Shown here: in pieces, positions 23,726-32,876 of the stretch
How positions within the stretch are numbered: position 1 is the stretch's first letter
Layout: each line of letters starts with the position of its first letter
Origin: an uncultured Anaeromassilibacillus sp.
GTDB lineage: Bacteria; Bacillota; Clostridia; Oscillospirales; Acutalibacteraceae
Direction: 5' to 3'
Assembly: GCA_930987725.1 (NCBI GenBank)
Contig: CAKNKY010000016.1
Span: forward strand, 1-51,236
DNA: 51,236 bases
Program-made: the position numbers and the translations under genes
Notes under the pieces: generated by a model
Database searches by the model: none
What the model saw: only the letters and a program-made list of their open reading frames with translations
Told to the model about the DNA's origin: nothing

Positions 23726-24865
23726 ATGACAATGCTGTATCATGAATTTCAGGGCCTGGAGCTCTCCGCACTCGGCATGGGAGCCATGCGCCTGCCTGTA
23801 ATCGACGGCGACGACGCCCGCGTGGATGAGAACGCGGTGAAGGAAATGGTGGCTTATGCCATAGAGCACGGCGTGAACTACTTTGACACCGCGTGGGGCT
23901 ACCACAACGGCCAGTCCGAACTTGCGCTGGGCCGCGCGCTCGCCGCTTACCCGCGCGACAGCTTCTATCTGGCGGACAAGTTCCCGGGCTATGATCTCTC
24001 CAACATGGACAAGGTGGAGGAGATCTTCGAAGCGCAGCTGGAAAAATGCGGCGTGGACTACTTTGACTTCTATCTGTTCCACAACGTGTGCGAGCTGAAC
24101 ATCGACGCGTACCTCGACCGCTCCCACCGCATTTACGCATACCTCACCGAGCAGAAGAAGAACGGCCGCATCCGCCACCTCGGCTTTTCCGCGCACGGAA
24201 GCTGCGAAGTGATCCGCCGCTTCCTCGATGCCTACGGCGACGCGATGGAGTTTGCCCAGATCCAGCTCAATTATCTGGACTGGGACTTCCAGGGCGCGAA
24301 GGACAAGGTGGAGCTGCTCACCGCGCACGGCCTGCCCGTGTGGGTGATGGAGCCGCTGCGCGGCGGCTCGCTTGCAAAGCTCGCCCCCGAAGAGGAGGAA
24401 AAGCTGCGCGCCCTGCGCCCCGACGAGAGCATGGCATCCTGGGCCTTCCGCTTCCTGCAATCCGTTCCGGAGGTCACGGTGATCCTCTCCGGCATGTCGG
24501 ATCTCGAACAGCTCAAGCAGAACGTGGAAACCTTCAGCCAGGACCGCCCGCTGAGTGAAGCGGAGCGCGCCGCCCTGCTCGGGATCGCCGGGGACATGGT
24601 GAAAAAGATCGTGCTGCCCTGCACCGCTTGCCGCTATTGCACCTCCCACTGCCCGCAGGGGCTCAACATCCCGGAGCTGCTCGCGCTCTACAACGAGCAC
24701 TGCTTCACGAAGGGCGGCTTCATCGCGCCGATGGCCGTCTCCGCCATCCCGGAGGACAAACGGCCCAACGCCTGCATCGGCTGCCGCAGCTGCGAGGCCG
24801 TGTGCCCGCAGCAGATCAAGATCTCCGAGGCCATGGCCGATTTCAGCCGGATGCTGAACCTCTGA
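23726..24865 (+). CDS. Aldo/keto reductase with C-terminal two-cluster ferredoxin domain
   Basis: 379 residues. The TIM-barrel reductase occupies residues 1-290, with NYFDTAWGYHNGQSE (catalytic Asp and Tyr), YLADKFPGYDL (Lys) and HLGFSAHG (His position). The C-terminal domain has two 4Fe-4S motifs, CTACRYCTSHCPQG and CIGCRSCEAVCPQQ, found in a group of anaerobe reductases. Electrons are probably exchanged between iron-sulfur clusters and a nicotinamide or carbonyl substrate; the substrate is unknown. A paralogue with the same layout is at 42928-44049. rsmE follows 74 bp later. Confidence 0.92.
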   Translation: MTMLYHEFQGLELSALGMGAMRLPVIDGDDARVDENAVKEMVAYAIEHGVNYFDTAWGYHNGQSELALGRALAAYPRDSFYLADKFPGYDLSNMDKVEEIFEAQLEKCGVDYFDFYLFHNVCELNIDAYLDRSHRIYAYLTEQKKNGRIRHLGFSAHGSCEVIRRFLDAYGDAMEFAQIQLNYLDWDFQGAKDKVELLTAHGLPVWVMEPLRGGSLAKLAPEEEEKLRALRPDESMASWAFRFLQSVPEVTVILSGMSDLEQLKQNVETFSQDRPLSEAERAALLGIAGDMVKKIVLPCTACRYCTSHCPQGLNIPELLALYNEHCFTKGGFIAPMAVSAIPEDKRPNACIGCRSCEAVCPQQIKISEAMADFSRMLNL

Positions 24866-24939
24866 ACCGGCACAATCCGACCGATTTCCAATCCATTTCG
24901 TATAATTCGATCGATCAACTACAAAAAGGAGTGGCTGGT

Positions 24940-25677
24940 TTGCCAAAATTCTTTCTGGACGGCCCCATCGGCGAGCATGTGCTGCTCACGGGGGAGGACG
25001 GCCGCCATGCCGTGAAATCGCTGCGGATGCGGCCGGGCGAACAGGTGACGCTGTGCGACGGGCACGGCACGGACTACGAGGGGGAGATCCTCTCCGTCTC
25101 CGGCGAAACGGCGGAGATCCGCGTGCTGGGCTCCCGCCCCTGCCCGGCGGAGCCGGCGGTGGAGGCGACGCTGTTCCAATCTCTGCCGAAACTCGACAAA
25201 TTTGATTCCGTTGTGCAGAAGGCGGTGGAGCTGGGCGTTTCCCGCATTGTGCCGGTGGTGAGCGCGCGGTGTGTTTCCCGCCCGGAGGAAAAGGCGCTCG
25301 CGAAGAAAACGGAGCGCTGGCAGCGCATTGCGGCGGAGGCGGCGAAGCAGTGCGGCCGCGGCATCCTGCCCGCGGTGGAGACGGCCATCCCCTTCTCCCG
25401 GGCGGTACGCCGCGCGAAGGAGGCGGGCGGCGCAGCCCTTCTCTTCTATGAAGGCGGCGGCGCGCCGCTGCCCTCGCTCGTCGGCCCCGAAACGCGGCGG
25501 GTGAGCCTGTTCATCGGCCCGGAAGGCGGCTTTGCGCCGGAGGAGGTCTCGCTGGCACAGGAAAACGGCTTGCAGCCCGCCACGCTGGGGCCGCGCATCC
25601 TGCGCACGGAAACGGCCCCGGTGGCCGCGCTGGCGGCGATCATGCTCTGCACCGGGAACCTCGGGGGGAACGCATGA
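24940..25677 (+). CDS. rsmE: 16S rRNA m3U1498 methyltransferase RsmE
   Basis: 245 residues from a TTG start at 24940, with AAAGGAG eight bases upstream. An N-terminal PUA-like domain (residues 1-70) is followed by a SPOUT methyltransferase fold. Diagnostic blocks are QSLPKLDKFDSVVQKAVELG, KQCGRGILPAVE, SLFIGPEGGFAPEEV and ATLGPRILRTETAPVAALA, which forms the trefoil-knot SAM site. The gene overlaps the next by 4 bp (ATGA), so the two are translationally coupled. Confidence 0.93.
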   Translation: MPKFFLDGPIGEHVLLTGEDGRHAVKSLRMRPGEQVTLCDGHGTDYEGEILSVSGETAEIRVLGSRPCPAEPAVEATLFQSLPKLDKFDSVVQKAVELGVSRIVPVVSARCVSRPEEKALAKKTERWQRIAAEAAKQCGRGILPAVETAIPFSRAVRRAKEAGGAALLFYEGGGAPLPSLVGPETRRVSLFIGPEGGFAPEEVSLAQENGLQPATLGPRILRTETAPVAALAAIMLCTGNLGGNA

Positions 25678-26396
25678 GGCGGGCGCTTGTCACGGGCGGC
25701 GCGGGCGGCATCGGCGCGGCCGTCTGCCGCAGGCTGGCGCATGACGGCTTCCAGGTGGTGATCCACTATAACGGCAGCGTGGAGGCGGCGCGCGCCCTCT
25801 CGGCGGAGCTGCAGCAGGCCACGGGACGCGAACACCCGGCGATCCGCGCGGATCTCACGGACCGCGCCCAGGTGGAGGATCTCTTCCTGGCGGCGGGGCC
25901 GGTGGATGTGCTGGTCAACAACGCGGGTATTGCGCAGCAGAAGCTCTTCACGGATCTCACAGAGGAGGACTGGCGGTTCATGTTCGCCGTGGACGTGGAC
26001 GGCGTGTTCCGCTGCTGCCAGTGCGCGCTGCCGCACATGATCCGCGAAAAAGCGGGCGTGATTGTGAACATCGCCTCCATGTGGGGACAGACGGGCGCCT
26101 CCTGCGAGGTGCACTATTCCGCGGCAAAGGCGGCCGTCATCGGCCTCACGCGGGCGCTGGCCAAAGAGCTGGGGCCCTCCGGCATCCGCGTGAACTGCGT
26201 GTCGCCCGGCGTGATCGACACGAAGATGAACGCACCCCTCGGCCCCGGCACGATGGAAGCGCTGCGCGAGGAAACGCCGCTGTGCCGCATCGGCACGCCG
26301 GAGGATGTGGCGGAGGCCGTCGCCTTCCTGGCAGGCGAGGGCGCGCGGTTCATCACCGGCCAGGTGCTGGGCGTGAACGGCGGCTTCGTGGACTAA
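25674..26396 (+). CDS. Short-chain dehydrogenase/reductase, YmfI-like
   Basis: 240 residues. The NAD(P)-binding motif is VTGGAGGIGAAV, then NNAGIAQQ, the catalytic serine near VNIASMWGQTGASCEV, and YSAAKAAVIGLTRALAKELG with the Tyr-x-x-x-Lys pair. It ends ITGQVLGVNGGFVD. The SMWGQTGASCEV block is closer to the YmfI group (reductase that finishes the 5-aminopentanol modification of elongation factor P) than to fatty-acid FabG. That subgroup call is from motif memory and is tentative. Coupling to rsmE fits a translation-related role. Confidence 0.85.
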   Translation: MRRALVTGGAGGIGAAVCRRLAHDGFQVVIHYNGSVEAARALSAELQQATGREHPAIRADLTDRAQVEDLFLAAGPVDVLVNNAGIAQQKLFTDLTEEDWRFMFAVDVDGVFRCCQCALPHMIREKAGVIVNIASMWGQTGASCEVHYSAAKAAVIGLTRALAKELGPSGIRVNCVSPGVIDTKMNAPLGPGTMEALREETPLCRIGTPEDVAEAVAFLAGEGARFITGQVLGVNGGFVD

Positions 26397-26450
26397 CGCG
26401 CCCGGTTCCCCTTTTTGCAAGAAAAGCAAGTGTTTCTCTTTTGCCACAGC

Positions 26451-26498
26451 AAAGCGCTCCCCCGCCGCCGGCACACAGGCCGGCGCGGGGGAGCGCTT
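26451..26498. terminator. Bidirectional terminator between the SDR gene and glyS
   Basis: A near-perfect stem formed by AAAGCGCTCCCCC and GGGGGAGCGCTTT with a GCCGGC inner stem, followed by CATTTTATTTT. Confidence 0.88.
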
Positions 26499-26527
26499 TC
26501 ATTTTATTTTATTCAGATAAGGCGCAA

Positions 26528-27949
26528 TCAGAACTTCACGCGCTGGGCGAGCCAATCGTTCAGATCCTCAATCTTCACGCGCTCCTGCTGCATGGTGTCG
26601 CGGTCGCGCACAGTGACGCAGTTGTCGGCCGGCTGGCCCTTGGACTCGTCGCCCACGGTGTCGAAGTCGATCGTGATGCAGTACGGCGTGCCGATCTCAT
26701 CCTGGCGGCGGTAGCGCTTGCCGATGGAACCGGCGTCGTCGAAGTCCACCATGAAATCGGACTTGAGCGCGTCATACACTTCGCGCGCCTTGCCGGAGAG
26801 CTTTTTCGAGAGCGGAAGCACGGCAGCCTTGAACGGGGCCAGCGCCGGGTGCAGGTGCAGCACGACGCGCACGTCGTTCTTTTCGGCGTCCACAACCTCC
26901 TCGTCATACGCCTCGCAGAGGAAGGCGAGGGCCACGCGGTCGCAGCCGAGGGAGGGCTCGATCACATACGGGATGTAGTGCTCGTTCGCCTCCTGATCGA
27001 AGTAGGTGAGATCCTTGCCGGACGCCTCCTGATGGCGGCCAAGGTCGTAATCGGTGCGGTCGGCAATGCCCCACAGCTCGCCCCAGTCGGTGAAGGGGAA
27101 GGCATACTCGATGTCCGTCGTGGCGCGGGAATAGAAGGCCAGCTCGGCGGCCTCGTGGTCGCGCAGGCGCAGGTTTTCCTCGCTGATGCCCAGGCTGATG
27201 AGCCAGTTCTTGCAGAAGTCCTTCCAATAGGCGAACCACTCCAGGTCCGTGCCGGGCTTACAGAAGAACTCGCACTCCATCTGCTCAAACTCACGCGTGC
27301 GGAATGTGAAGTTGCCGGGGGTGATCTCATTGCGGAACGCCTTGCCCACCTGGCACACGCCGAAGGGCAGCTTGCGGCGCGTGGTGCGCTGGATGTTCGC
27401 AAAGTTCACGAAGATGCCCTGCGCCGTCTCCGGGCGCAGGTAGCAGGTGGAGGAGGAATCCTCCGTGACGCCGATGGCCGTTTTGAACATCAGGTTGAAC
27501 TTGCGGATGGGCGTGAAATCGTGCTTGCCGCACACGGGGCACACGACCTCCTCGTGGCTCGCGATGAAAGCGTCCATCTCGTCGAAAGTCATGGCGTCCA
27601 CGTCCACATGCCGGCCCTGTTCGCACTCGGCGATGAGCTTGTCCGCGCGGTGGCGGCTCTTGCAGGCACGGCAGTCGAGCAGCGGATCGGAGAAGCTGGC
27701 CACGTGGCCCGTCGTCACCCACACCTGCGGGTTCATGAGAATGGCGGAATCGAGGCCCACGTTATAGGGATTTTCCTGCACAAACTTCTTGAGCCACGCC
27801 TTTTTCACATTATTCTTGAACTCCACGCCAAGCGGGCCGTAGTCCCATGTGTTGGAAAGGCCGCCGTAGATCTCGGAGCCGGAGTAGACGAAACCGCGGT
27901 TCTTGCAGAGCGCGACGATTTTGTCCATGGATTTGTCCGATGCTTTCAT
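26528..27949 (-). CDS. glyS: Glycyl-tRNA synthetase, homodimeric class II type
   Basis: 473 residues. It charges tRNA-Gly. Class II motif 1 is in the [15 protein letters not shown] region. Motif 2 is [19 protein letters not shown], preceded by [14 protein letters not shown]. Motif 3 is [15 protein letters not shown]. An anticodon-binding domain occupies the last 110 residues ([20 protein letters not shown]). A zinc-like CRACKSRH...CPVCG pair is in the N-terminal insertion. GGAGG lies ten bases before ATG 27949. It is the single-polypeptide form rather than the alpha-beta glyQS type. Confidence 0.95.
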   Translation of the reverse strand: MKASDKSMDKIVALCKNRGFVYSGSEIYGGLSNTWDYGPLGVEFKNNVKKAWLKKFVQENPYNVGLDSAILMNPQVWVTTGHVASFSDPLLDCRACKSRHRADKLIAECEQGRHVDVDAMTFDEMDAFIASHEEVVCPVCGKHDFTPIRKFNLMFKTAIGVTEDSSSTCYLRPETAQGIFVNFANIQRTTRRKLPFGVCQVGKAFRNEITPGNFTFRTREFEQMECEFFCKPGTDLEWFAYWKDFCKNWLISLGISEENLRLRDHEAAELAFYSRATTDIEYAFPFTDWGELWGIADRTDYDLGRHQEASGKDLTYFDQEANEHYIPYVIEPSLGCDRVALAFLCEAYDEEVVDAEKNDVRVVLHLHPALAPFKAAVLPLSKKLSGKAREVYDALKSDFMVDFDDAGSIGKRYRRQDEIGTPYCITIDFDTVGDESKGQPADNCVTVRDRDTMQQERVKIEDLNDWLAQRVKF

Positions 27950-27995
27950 TGCTGTTCAACCTCCACACGCCGTGAACCGCGCCAAGCGGGCGGCT

Positions 27996-28427
27996 TCACG
28001 CGTTTTTCTTTTTTCTGAAAATCAGCAGCTTGCTGAGGACATAATTGATGATGACGACCAGCACGTTCACGATCACCTTCGAGAGAATCGAGGAGAAGAA
28101 GAGAACGTCGATAAGAAGCCACATGCCGGCCATATCCACGCCGAGCGAGAGCAGGCGCGCGCCCACGAAGGAGACAAGCTCAAACAGGAAAACGCGCGGC
28201 GCAAAGCTTTTGCTGCGGAACACGAAGAGTTTGTTTGTGAGAAAGGAAAACACAACGGCGAGCACCCAAGCCAGCAGGTTGGAAAGCTCCCAGCCCCACT
28301 GCCACACGTCGTGGCAAAGGCTGAACATTCCCACATTCACCACGGTGGTGAGCACACCGAAGACCAGATATGAAATCATCTCCGGCGTGGTGCAGAAGCG
28401 CCACACCTTGCGGATGAGATCCTTCAT
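27996..28427 (-). CDS. GtrA-family membrane protein
   Basis: 143 residues with four membrane helices at about 18-38 (ISYLVFGVLTTVVNVGMF), 48-66 (NLLAWVLAVVFSFLTNKL), 80-100 and 110-133 (VIVNVLVVIINYVLSKLLIF). The ends FLTNKLFVFRSK and NYVLSKLLIFRKKK are the repeated GtrA signatures. These proteins are implicated in moving lipid-linked sugars across the membrane. GGAGG precedes ATG 28427; the frame upstream to 28646 is GC-rich noncoding DNA. It lies 46 bp before glyS in the same direction. Confidence 0.9.
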   Translation of the reverse strand: MKDLIRKVWRFCTTPEMISYLVFGVLTTVVNVGMFSLCHDVWQWGWELSNLLAWVLAVVFSFLTNKLFVFRSKSFAPRVFLFELVSFVGARLLSLGVDMAGMWLLIDVLFFSSILSKVIVNVLVVIINYVLSKLLIFRKKKNA

Positions 28428-28790
28428 GCGGGACACCGCCTCCGTTGCAGAATCGCCGCCGCGCGGCGCACGGGAAAGAAAAAGCCCGGCAGCGGCGCGG
28501 CCGCACAGGAATGCAGCTTTCGCCGTACCGGGCACTTGCTCGGTTTGCCGCTGCCGCCGGGGCAGGCGGCAAAATCGGCTCTGCTCAAAAAGAAAACCGG
28601 AAAACGCCGGACGGCCGCCCGCACACTCACGCGGGCGGCGCGGCAAAAAGGACTTGCGAGCCCGGGGCGCGATGTGCGTCCAGGCTCAGCCTGAAACTGT
28701 CAGGCCGCCGCGCACACCCTGCCGCGGACGCGGGCGGCGCGGCAAAAAGGACTTGCGAGCCCGGGGCGCGATGCGCGTCCAGGCTCAGCC
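28428..28790. other. 363-bp noncoding spacer between tRNA-Pro and the GtrA gene
   Basis: No gene is supported. The right two-thirds is filled by two copies of a 65-bp repeat listed separately. The left third (28428-28628) is very GC-rich and I see nothing further in it. Confidence 0.6.
28629..28693 (-). repeat. 65-bp direct repeat, distal copy downstream of tRNA-Pro
   Basis: Identical to 28728-28792 except for one base (GTG here, GCG there, near 28675). The two copies are 99 bp apart. Read leftward, each contains the palindrome CAGGCTGAGCCTG and then GGGCTCGCAAGTCC followed by TTTTTG, a plausible short terminator. Confidence 0.9.
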
Positions 28791-28792
28791 TG
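28728..28792 (-). repeat. 65-bp direct repeat, copy adjoining tRNA-Pro
   Basis: This copy abuts and slightly overlaps the CCA end of tRNA-Pro. With the distal copy it gives two consecutive terminator-like hairpins after the tRNA, probably from a local tandem duplication of 99 bp. Confidence 0.9.
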
Positions 28793-28866
28793 GTCGAGGT
28801 GAAGAGACTCGAACTCCCGACATCCTGCTCCCAAAGCAGGCGCGCTACCAACTGCGCTACACCTCG
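28791..28866 (-). tRNA. tRNA-Pro (anticodon TGG)
   Basis: The acceptor stem CGAGGTG pairs with CACCTCG, with discriminator A and an encoded CCA. The D-arm contains TAGCGCAGTTGGTAGCGC, the anticodon arm is CCTGC-TTTGGGA-GCAGG with anticodon TGG, and the T-arm is GGGAGTTCGAGTCTCTT-like. All arms fold as a standard 76-nt tRNA. Confidence 0.95.
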
Positions 28867-29092
28867 GAAAAAGAACTGCTATTTATTTTACCGTCTTTTG
28901 CGCCGGAAGTCAAGAAAATCCCGCAGAATTTGGGCTTTGCGTAGGAAGTTCCCTTTTGCCATCTGCGCCGCCCTTTTTTCTATTTCCCGGGGCAGCGTAT
29001 GGTGCTATAATAAGCGCGGAATGGGCGGCAGTGCGCAGAGCCGCCGCGGAACGAAACCACAAATAGCAGAAACCTGTTTAGGAGGAGTTTTC

Positions 29093-31309
29093 ATGATTCG
29101 ATATGAGGAAACCGGTCATGTGTTCACGCTGGAGACGGCACATGCGGCTTACCAGATGATGGCGGACGGCTACGGCTATTTGCAGCACCTGCATTTCGGC
29201 GGCAAGCTGGGCGGCGGCTCGTGCGACGGCCTGCGCCCTGTGTGGGCCACAGCCTTTTCCGCTTCGCCGCAGGTCGATGTGGAGCGCCAGCGTTACTCGC
29301 TGGATCTCACGCCGCAGGAATACCCCACGGCCGGCGGCGGCGACTACCGCACGCCCTGCCTCTCGCTCACCTTTGCGGACGGCGCCCGGAACGTGGAGCT
29401 GTGCTACGCCTCCCACCGCATCCTGAAGGAAAAACCCGCGCTTGAGGGCCTGCCCTCGCTGCACGGCGCATGTGAAACGCTGGAAATCACGCTGCGCGAT
29501 CGCTGGGCCGACCTGGAGGTTGTGCTGCTCTACTCCGTGTTTGAGGAATACGACGTGATCGCCCGCTCGGCGCGCATCGTGAACCGGACCGGCGCGCCCG
29601 TCACGCTTAACGGCGTGCTCTCCGCCTGCCTGGACCTGCAGGAGGACGACTTCGATTTTGTGCACTTCCACGGCCGCCATGCCATGGAGCGCATGGTGGA
29701 GCGCACCCCCGTGGCCCACGGCGAGGTGAGCGTGGGCAGCGTGCGCGGCACCTCCAGCCATCAGCACAACCCCTTCGTCATTGTGTGCGACCGCTCCGCC
29801 ACGGAGGACAGCGGCCGCTGCTGGGGCCTCTCGTTCCTCTACAGCGGCAATTTCATCGCCGCCGCCTCCTGCGATCAGTCCGACGCCTGCCGCGTCGTGA
29901 TGGGCATCCATCCGCAGGGCTTCTCCTGGCGTCTTGAGGACGGTGAAAGCTTCCAGGCGCCGGAAGTCGCGCTCTGCTACAGCGGCCGCGGCTTCGGCGC
30001 GCTCTCACAGTCTTACCACAAGCTGTACCGCCATTGCCTGTGCCGCGGCGAGTGGGCGCTCAAGCGCCGCCCGGTGCTCATCAATAACTGGGAGGCCACC
30101 TATTTCAACTTCAACGAGGAAAAGCTCTTCCAGATCGCGAAGGCGGCCAGCGAGCTGGGCGTGGAGATGCTGGTGGTGGATGACGGCTGGTTCGGCAACC
30201 GCTTCGACGACCGCCGCGCGCTCGGCGACTGGGTGGTGAACACGGAAAAGGTGCGCGGCGGCATGAAGGCGCTCAGCGACCGCCTCAAGGAGATCCACAT
30301 GCGGCTCGGCCTCTGGTTTGAGCCGGAGATGGTCTCCGAGGACAGCAATCTTTACCGTGCGCATCCCGACTGGTGCCTCAGCGTGCCGGGACGCGGCCGC
30401 TCCCGCTGGCGCAACCAGCTCGTGCTCGACATGTCGCGCAAAGAGGTACGCGACTTCATCCACGACGAGATGGCCGCCGTGCTCTCCTCCGCCGACTTTT
30501 CCTATGTGAAATGGGACATGAACCGCCACCTGACGGACGTGTGGAGCGCCGCCCTGCCCGCAGACCGCCAGGGCGAGGTCCATCACCGCTATGTGCTGGG
30601 CGTGTATGAGCTGCTCGAGCGCATGGAAACGGAATTCCCGCACATCCTCTTCGAGGGCTGCTCCGGCGGCGGCGGGCGCTTCGACGCCGGCATGCTCTAT
30701 TACCACCCGCAGATCTGGTGCAGCGACAACACCGACGCCATCGAGCGCCTGGAAATCCAGTACGGCAGCTCCTTCGGCTACCCGATCAGCGCCGTGGGCT
30801 CCCACGTTTCCGCCAGCCCGAACCACCAGACGGGCCGCGTCACGCCGTTCCACACGCGCGGCGTGGTGGCCATGGCCGGCACCTTCGGCTACGAGCTCGA
30901 TCTCTCCGCCATCACGGAGGAGGAGAAGGAGCTGGTGAAGAAGCAGGTGAAGCAGTACATCCGTCTCTATGACCTCATCAACGACGGCAATTACTACCGC
31001 CTCACCGACCCGGCCGCCTGCTGCCTGACCGCCTGGGAGATGGCCGCGCCGGACGGCAGCCGCGCGCTGCTCAGCATCGTGTACAGCCACGTGCGCGCGA
31101 ACCTTTATCCGCCCATCCTGCGCCTGCGCGGCCTCACGCCGGACGCGCGCTACCGTTTGACGGGCGACGACGGCAAGGTGTACGGCGAATGGACGGGCGC
31201 GGCCCTGATGGAAGCCGGCTTCCGCCCCCCGCGCCAGCACGACGCCTACCCGCACGGCTGCGCCGACTATGCCGCCTTCCAGATCGAGCTCACCCGCGTG
31301 GAGGGCTGA
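29093..31309 (+). CDS. Alpha-galactosidase, glycoside hydrolase family 36
   Basis: 738 residues, cytoplasmic (no signal peptide). It releases alpha-1,6-linked galactose from raffinose-type oligosaccharides. The N-terminal beta-sandwich runs to about 320. The TIM barrel begins LINNWEATYFNFNEEKLF, with MLVVDDGWFGNR, LGLWFEPEMVS, the nucleophile Asp in YVKWDMNRHLTD and the acid/base Asp in IWCSDNTDAIERL. The C-terminal sandwich is short. Length and motifs fit the Aga/RafA clostridial type. GGAGGAG precedes ATG 29093. A TATAAT at 29006-29011 is a plausible -10. No transporter is adjacent, so substrate entry depends on genes elsewhere. Confidence 0.94.
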   Translation: MIRYEETGHVFTLETAHAAYQMMADGYGYLQHLHFGGKLGGGSCDGLRPVWATAFSASPQVDVERQRYSLDLTPQEYPTAGGGDYRTPCLSLTFADGARNVELCYASHRILKEKPALEGLPSLHGACETLEITLRDRWADLEVVLLYSVFEEYDVIARSARIVNRTGAPVTLNGVLSACLDLQEDDFDFVHFHGRHAMERMVERTPVAHGEVSVGSVRGTSSHQHNPFVIVCDRSATEDSGRCWGLSFLYSGNFIAAASCDQSDACRVVMGIHPQGFSWRLEDGESFQAPEVALCYSGRGFGALSQSYHKLYRHCLCRGEWALKRRPVLINNWEATYFNFNEEKLFQIAKAASELGVEMLVVDDGWFGNRFDDRRALGDWVVNTEKVRGGMKALSDRLKEIHMRLGLWFEPEMVSEDSNLYRAHPDWCLSVPGRGRSRWRNQLVLDMSRKEVRDFIHDEMAAVLSSADFSYVKWDMNRHLTDVWSAALPADRQGEVHHRYVLGVYELLERMETEFPHILFEGCSGGGGRFDAGMLYYHPQIWCSDNTDAIERLEIQYGSSFGYPISAVGSHVSASPNHQTGRVTPFHTRGVVAMAGTFGYELDLSAITEEEKELVKKQVKQYIRLYDLINDGNYYRLTDPAACCLTAWEMAAPDGSRALLSIVYSHVRANLYPPILRLRGLTPDARYRLTGDDGKVYGEWTGAALMEAGFRPPRQHDAYPHGCADYAAFQIELTRVEG

Positions 31310-31334
31310 GCCTCCGTTTTTCCCTCTATTGCAA

Positions 31335-31377
31335 AGCCCCGGATCCCTGCCCCGCGCAGGCCCTCCGGGGCTTTTTT
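31335..31377 (+). terminator. Terminator after the GH36 gene
   Basis: AGCCCCGGA pairs with TCCGGGGCT, followed by TTTTT. Confidence 0.85.
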
Positions 31378-31388
31378 GCTCCTTCCCG

Positions 31389-31417
31389 TTGACCTTTTCG
31401 CTTTTATCGTTTACAAT
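31389..31417 (+). promoter_or_regulatory. Promoter of the DUF1015 gene
   Basis: TTGACC (31389-31394), a 17-bp spacer and TACAAT (31412-31417). Confidence 0.75.
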
Positions 31418-31463
31418 AACAAAGTAAAAATCAAGATTCGACGACTTCTGGAGGGATAACACT

Positions 31464-32747
31464 ATGGCAGAACTTCAACCCTTCCGCGGGCTGCGCTACA
31501 CGGCAAAGGCCGGCGAGATTCAAACGCTCACCTGCCCGCCCTACGACATCATCAGCGAGGAGCAGAGGCAGGCATATCTGGCGGAAAACCCCTACAATGT
31601 GATCCGTCTGGAGCTGCCCAAGGGCGAGGACCCTTACGGCGAAGCGGGCCGCACGCTGAACGAGTGGCTGCAGGAAAACATCCTCCGGCAGGACACGGAA
31701 CCTGGCATGTATATCTACGAGGAGGAATTCACCGCTTACGGCCAGCGCCGGAAGGTGAAGGGCCTCATCTGCCGCGTCAAGCTCGAGGAATTTGAAAAGG
31801 GTGTCGTGCTGCCGCACGAGGAGACGCTCAGCAAGGCCAAGGAGGACCGCTTCCATCTGATGCAGGCCACCTTCTGCAACTTCAGCCAGATCTATTCGCT
31901 TTACATGGACGAAGCGCACACGACGCTCGGCCGCATCGACCTGCTCTCCCGCGACACGCCGCGCTATGAATTTGACGACGGGCAGGTGATCCACCGCCTG
32001 TGGATCGTGAACGACAAAGCCGTGATCGGCGCAATCCAGGAGGACTTTAAGGACCGCAAACTCTACATTGCAGACGGCCACCACCGCTATGAGACGGCCC
32101 TGAACTTCCGCAACTGGTGCCGCGAGCAGGGCCTGGCCCAGCCGGGCGACGATCCCGACTATGTGATGATGATGCTTGTGGACATGGAACACGACGGCCT
32201 TGTCGTGTTCCCGACACACCGCCTGATCCACGGGCTTGCAAACTTCGACAGCGCCGCCCTTCTCGCCGCGTGCGGCGATCTCTTCCGCGTGGAGCATGTC
32301 ACGGGGCTCGATCGCATCCAGCCGATGCTCCGGGAGGAGTACGAGGCGGAGCGCGTCGCCTTCGCGTTCTACTGCGGCGGCGAGGAATGGGATCTGCTTG
32401 TGCTGCGCGATCTCTCCGCCATGGATTACTTCCTGCCGGAGATGAGCGAGGCCTCCCGCAGCCTGGATGTGACGGTGCTGCACACGCTCATCCTCGACAA
32501 GCACCTCGGCATCGACAAAGATAATATGGCCAAGCAGGTCAACCTCTCCTACACGAGAGACTTTGACGAGGCCATCGCCTCGGTGCGCAGCGGCGAGAGC
32601 CAGTGCGCCTTCCTGCTCAACCCCACGCGCGTCACGGAGATCCGCGATGTGGCCGCCGCCGGGGAGAAGATGCCGCAGAAATCCACCTATTTCTATCCGA
32701 AGCTCATCACCGGCCTGGTCATGAACAAAATGGACCACAAGGGCTGA
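31464..32747 (+). CDS. DUF1015-family protein (SerK/SbnI-related)
   Basis: 427 residues, the usual length of DUF1015 proteins. Recognisable blocks are FRGLRYTAKAGEI, TCPPYDIISEEQRQAYL, NPYNVIRLELPKG, the central RVKLEEFEKGVVLPHEETLSKAK and LYIADGHHRYETALNF. The family includes archaeal ADP-dependent free serine kinase SerK and staphylococcal SbnI. A serine kinase activity is therefore possible, but it is not established for this clostridial branch. GGAGG lies before ATG 31464. It is monocistronic, with its own promoter and terminator. Confidence 0.9.
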   Translation: MAELQPFRGLRYTAKAGEIQTLTCPPYDIISEEQRQAYLAENPYNVIRLELPKGEDPYGEAGRTLNEWLQENILRQDTEPGMYIYEEEFTAYGQRRKVKGLICRVKLEEFEKGVVLPHEETLSKAKEDRFHLMQATFCNFSQIYSLYMDEAHTTLGRIDLLSRDTPRYEFDDGQVIHRLWIVNDKAVIGAIQEDFKDRKLYIADGHHRYETALNFRNWCREQGLAQPGDDPDYVMMMLVDMEHDGLVVFPTHRLIHGLANFDSAALLAACGDLFRVEHVTGLDRIQPMLREEYEAERVAFAFYCGGEEWDLLVLRDLSAMDYFLPEMSEASRSLDVTVLHTLILDKHLGIDKDNMAKQVNLSYTRDFDEAIASVRSGESQCAFLLNPTRVTEIRDVAAAGEKMPQKSTYFYPKLITGLVMNKMDHKG

Positions 32748-32761
32748 GACAGACAGCATAA

Positions 32762-32798
32762 CGGGCGGACGGCCGGAAAAGCCGTCCGCCCGTTTTTT
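32762..32798 (+). terminator. Terminator after the DUF1015 gene
   Basis: A perfect stem CGGGCGGACGGC/GCCGTCCGCCCG followed by TTTTTT. Confidence 0.9.
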
Positions 32799-32812
32799 GT
32801 GCCCTCCGGCGC

Positions 32813-32855
32813 AAAAAGGCGCCCCGGCCTGCGCAAAGACAGGACCGGGGCGCCG
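32813..32855 (-). terminator. Terminator after the Eis-like acetyltransferase gene
   Basis: Read leftward, GGCGCCCCGG pairs with CCGGGGCGCC and is followed by TTTTTG. Confidence 0.85.
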
Positions 32856-32876
32856 GATTGTGACGAAAGCCGGGAT

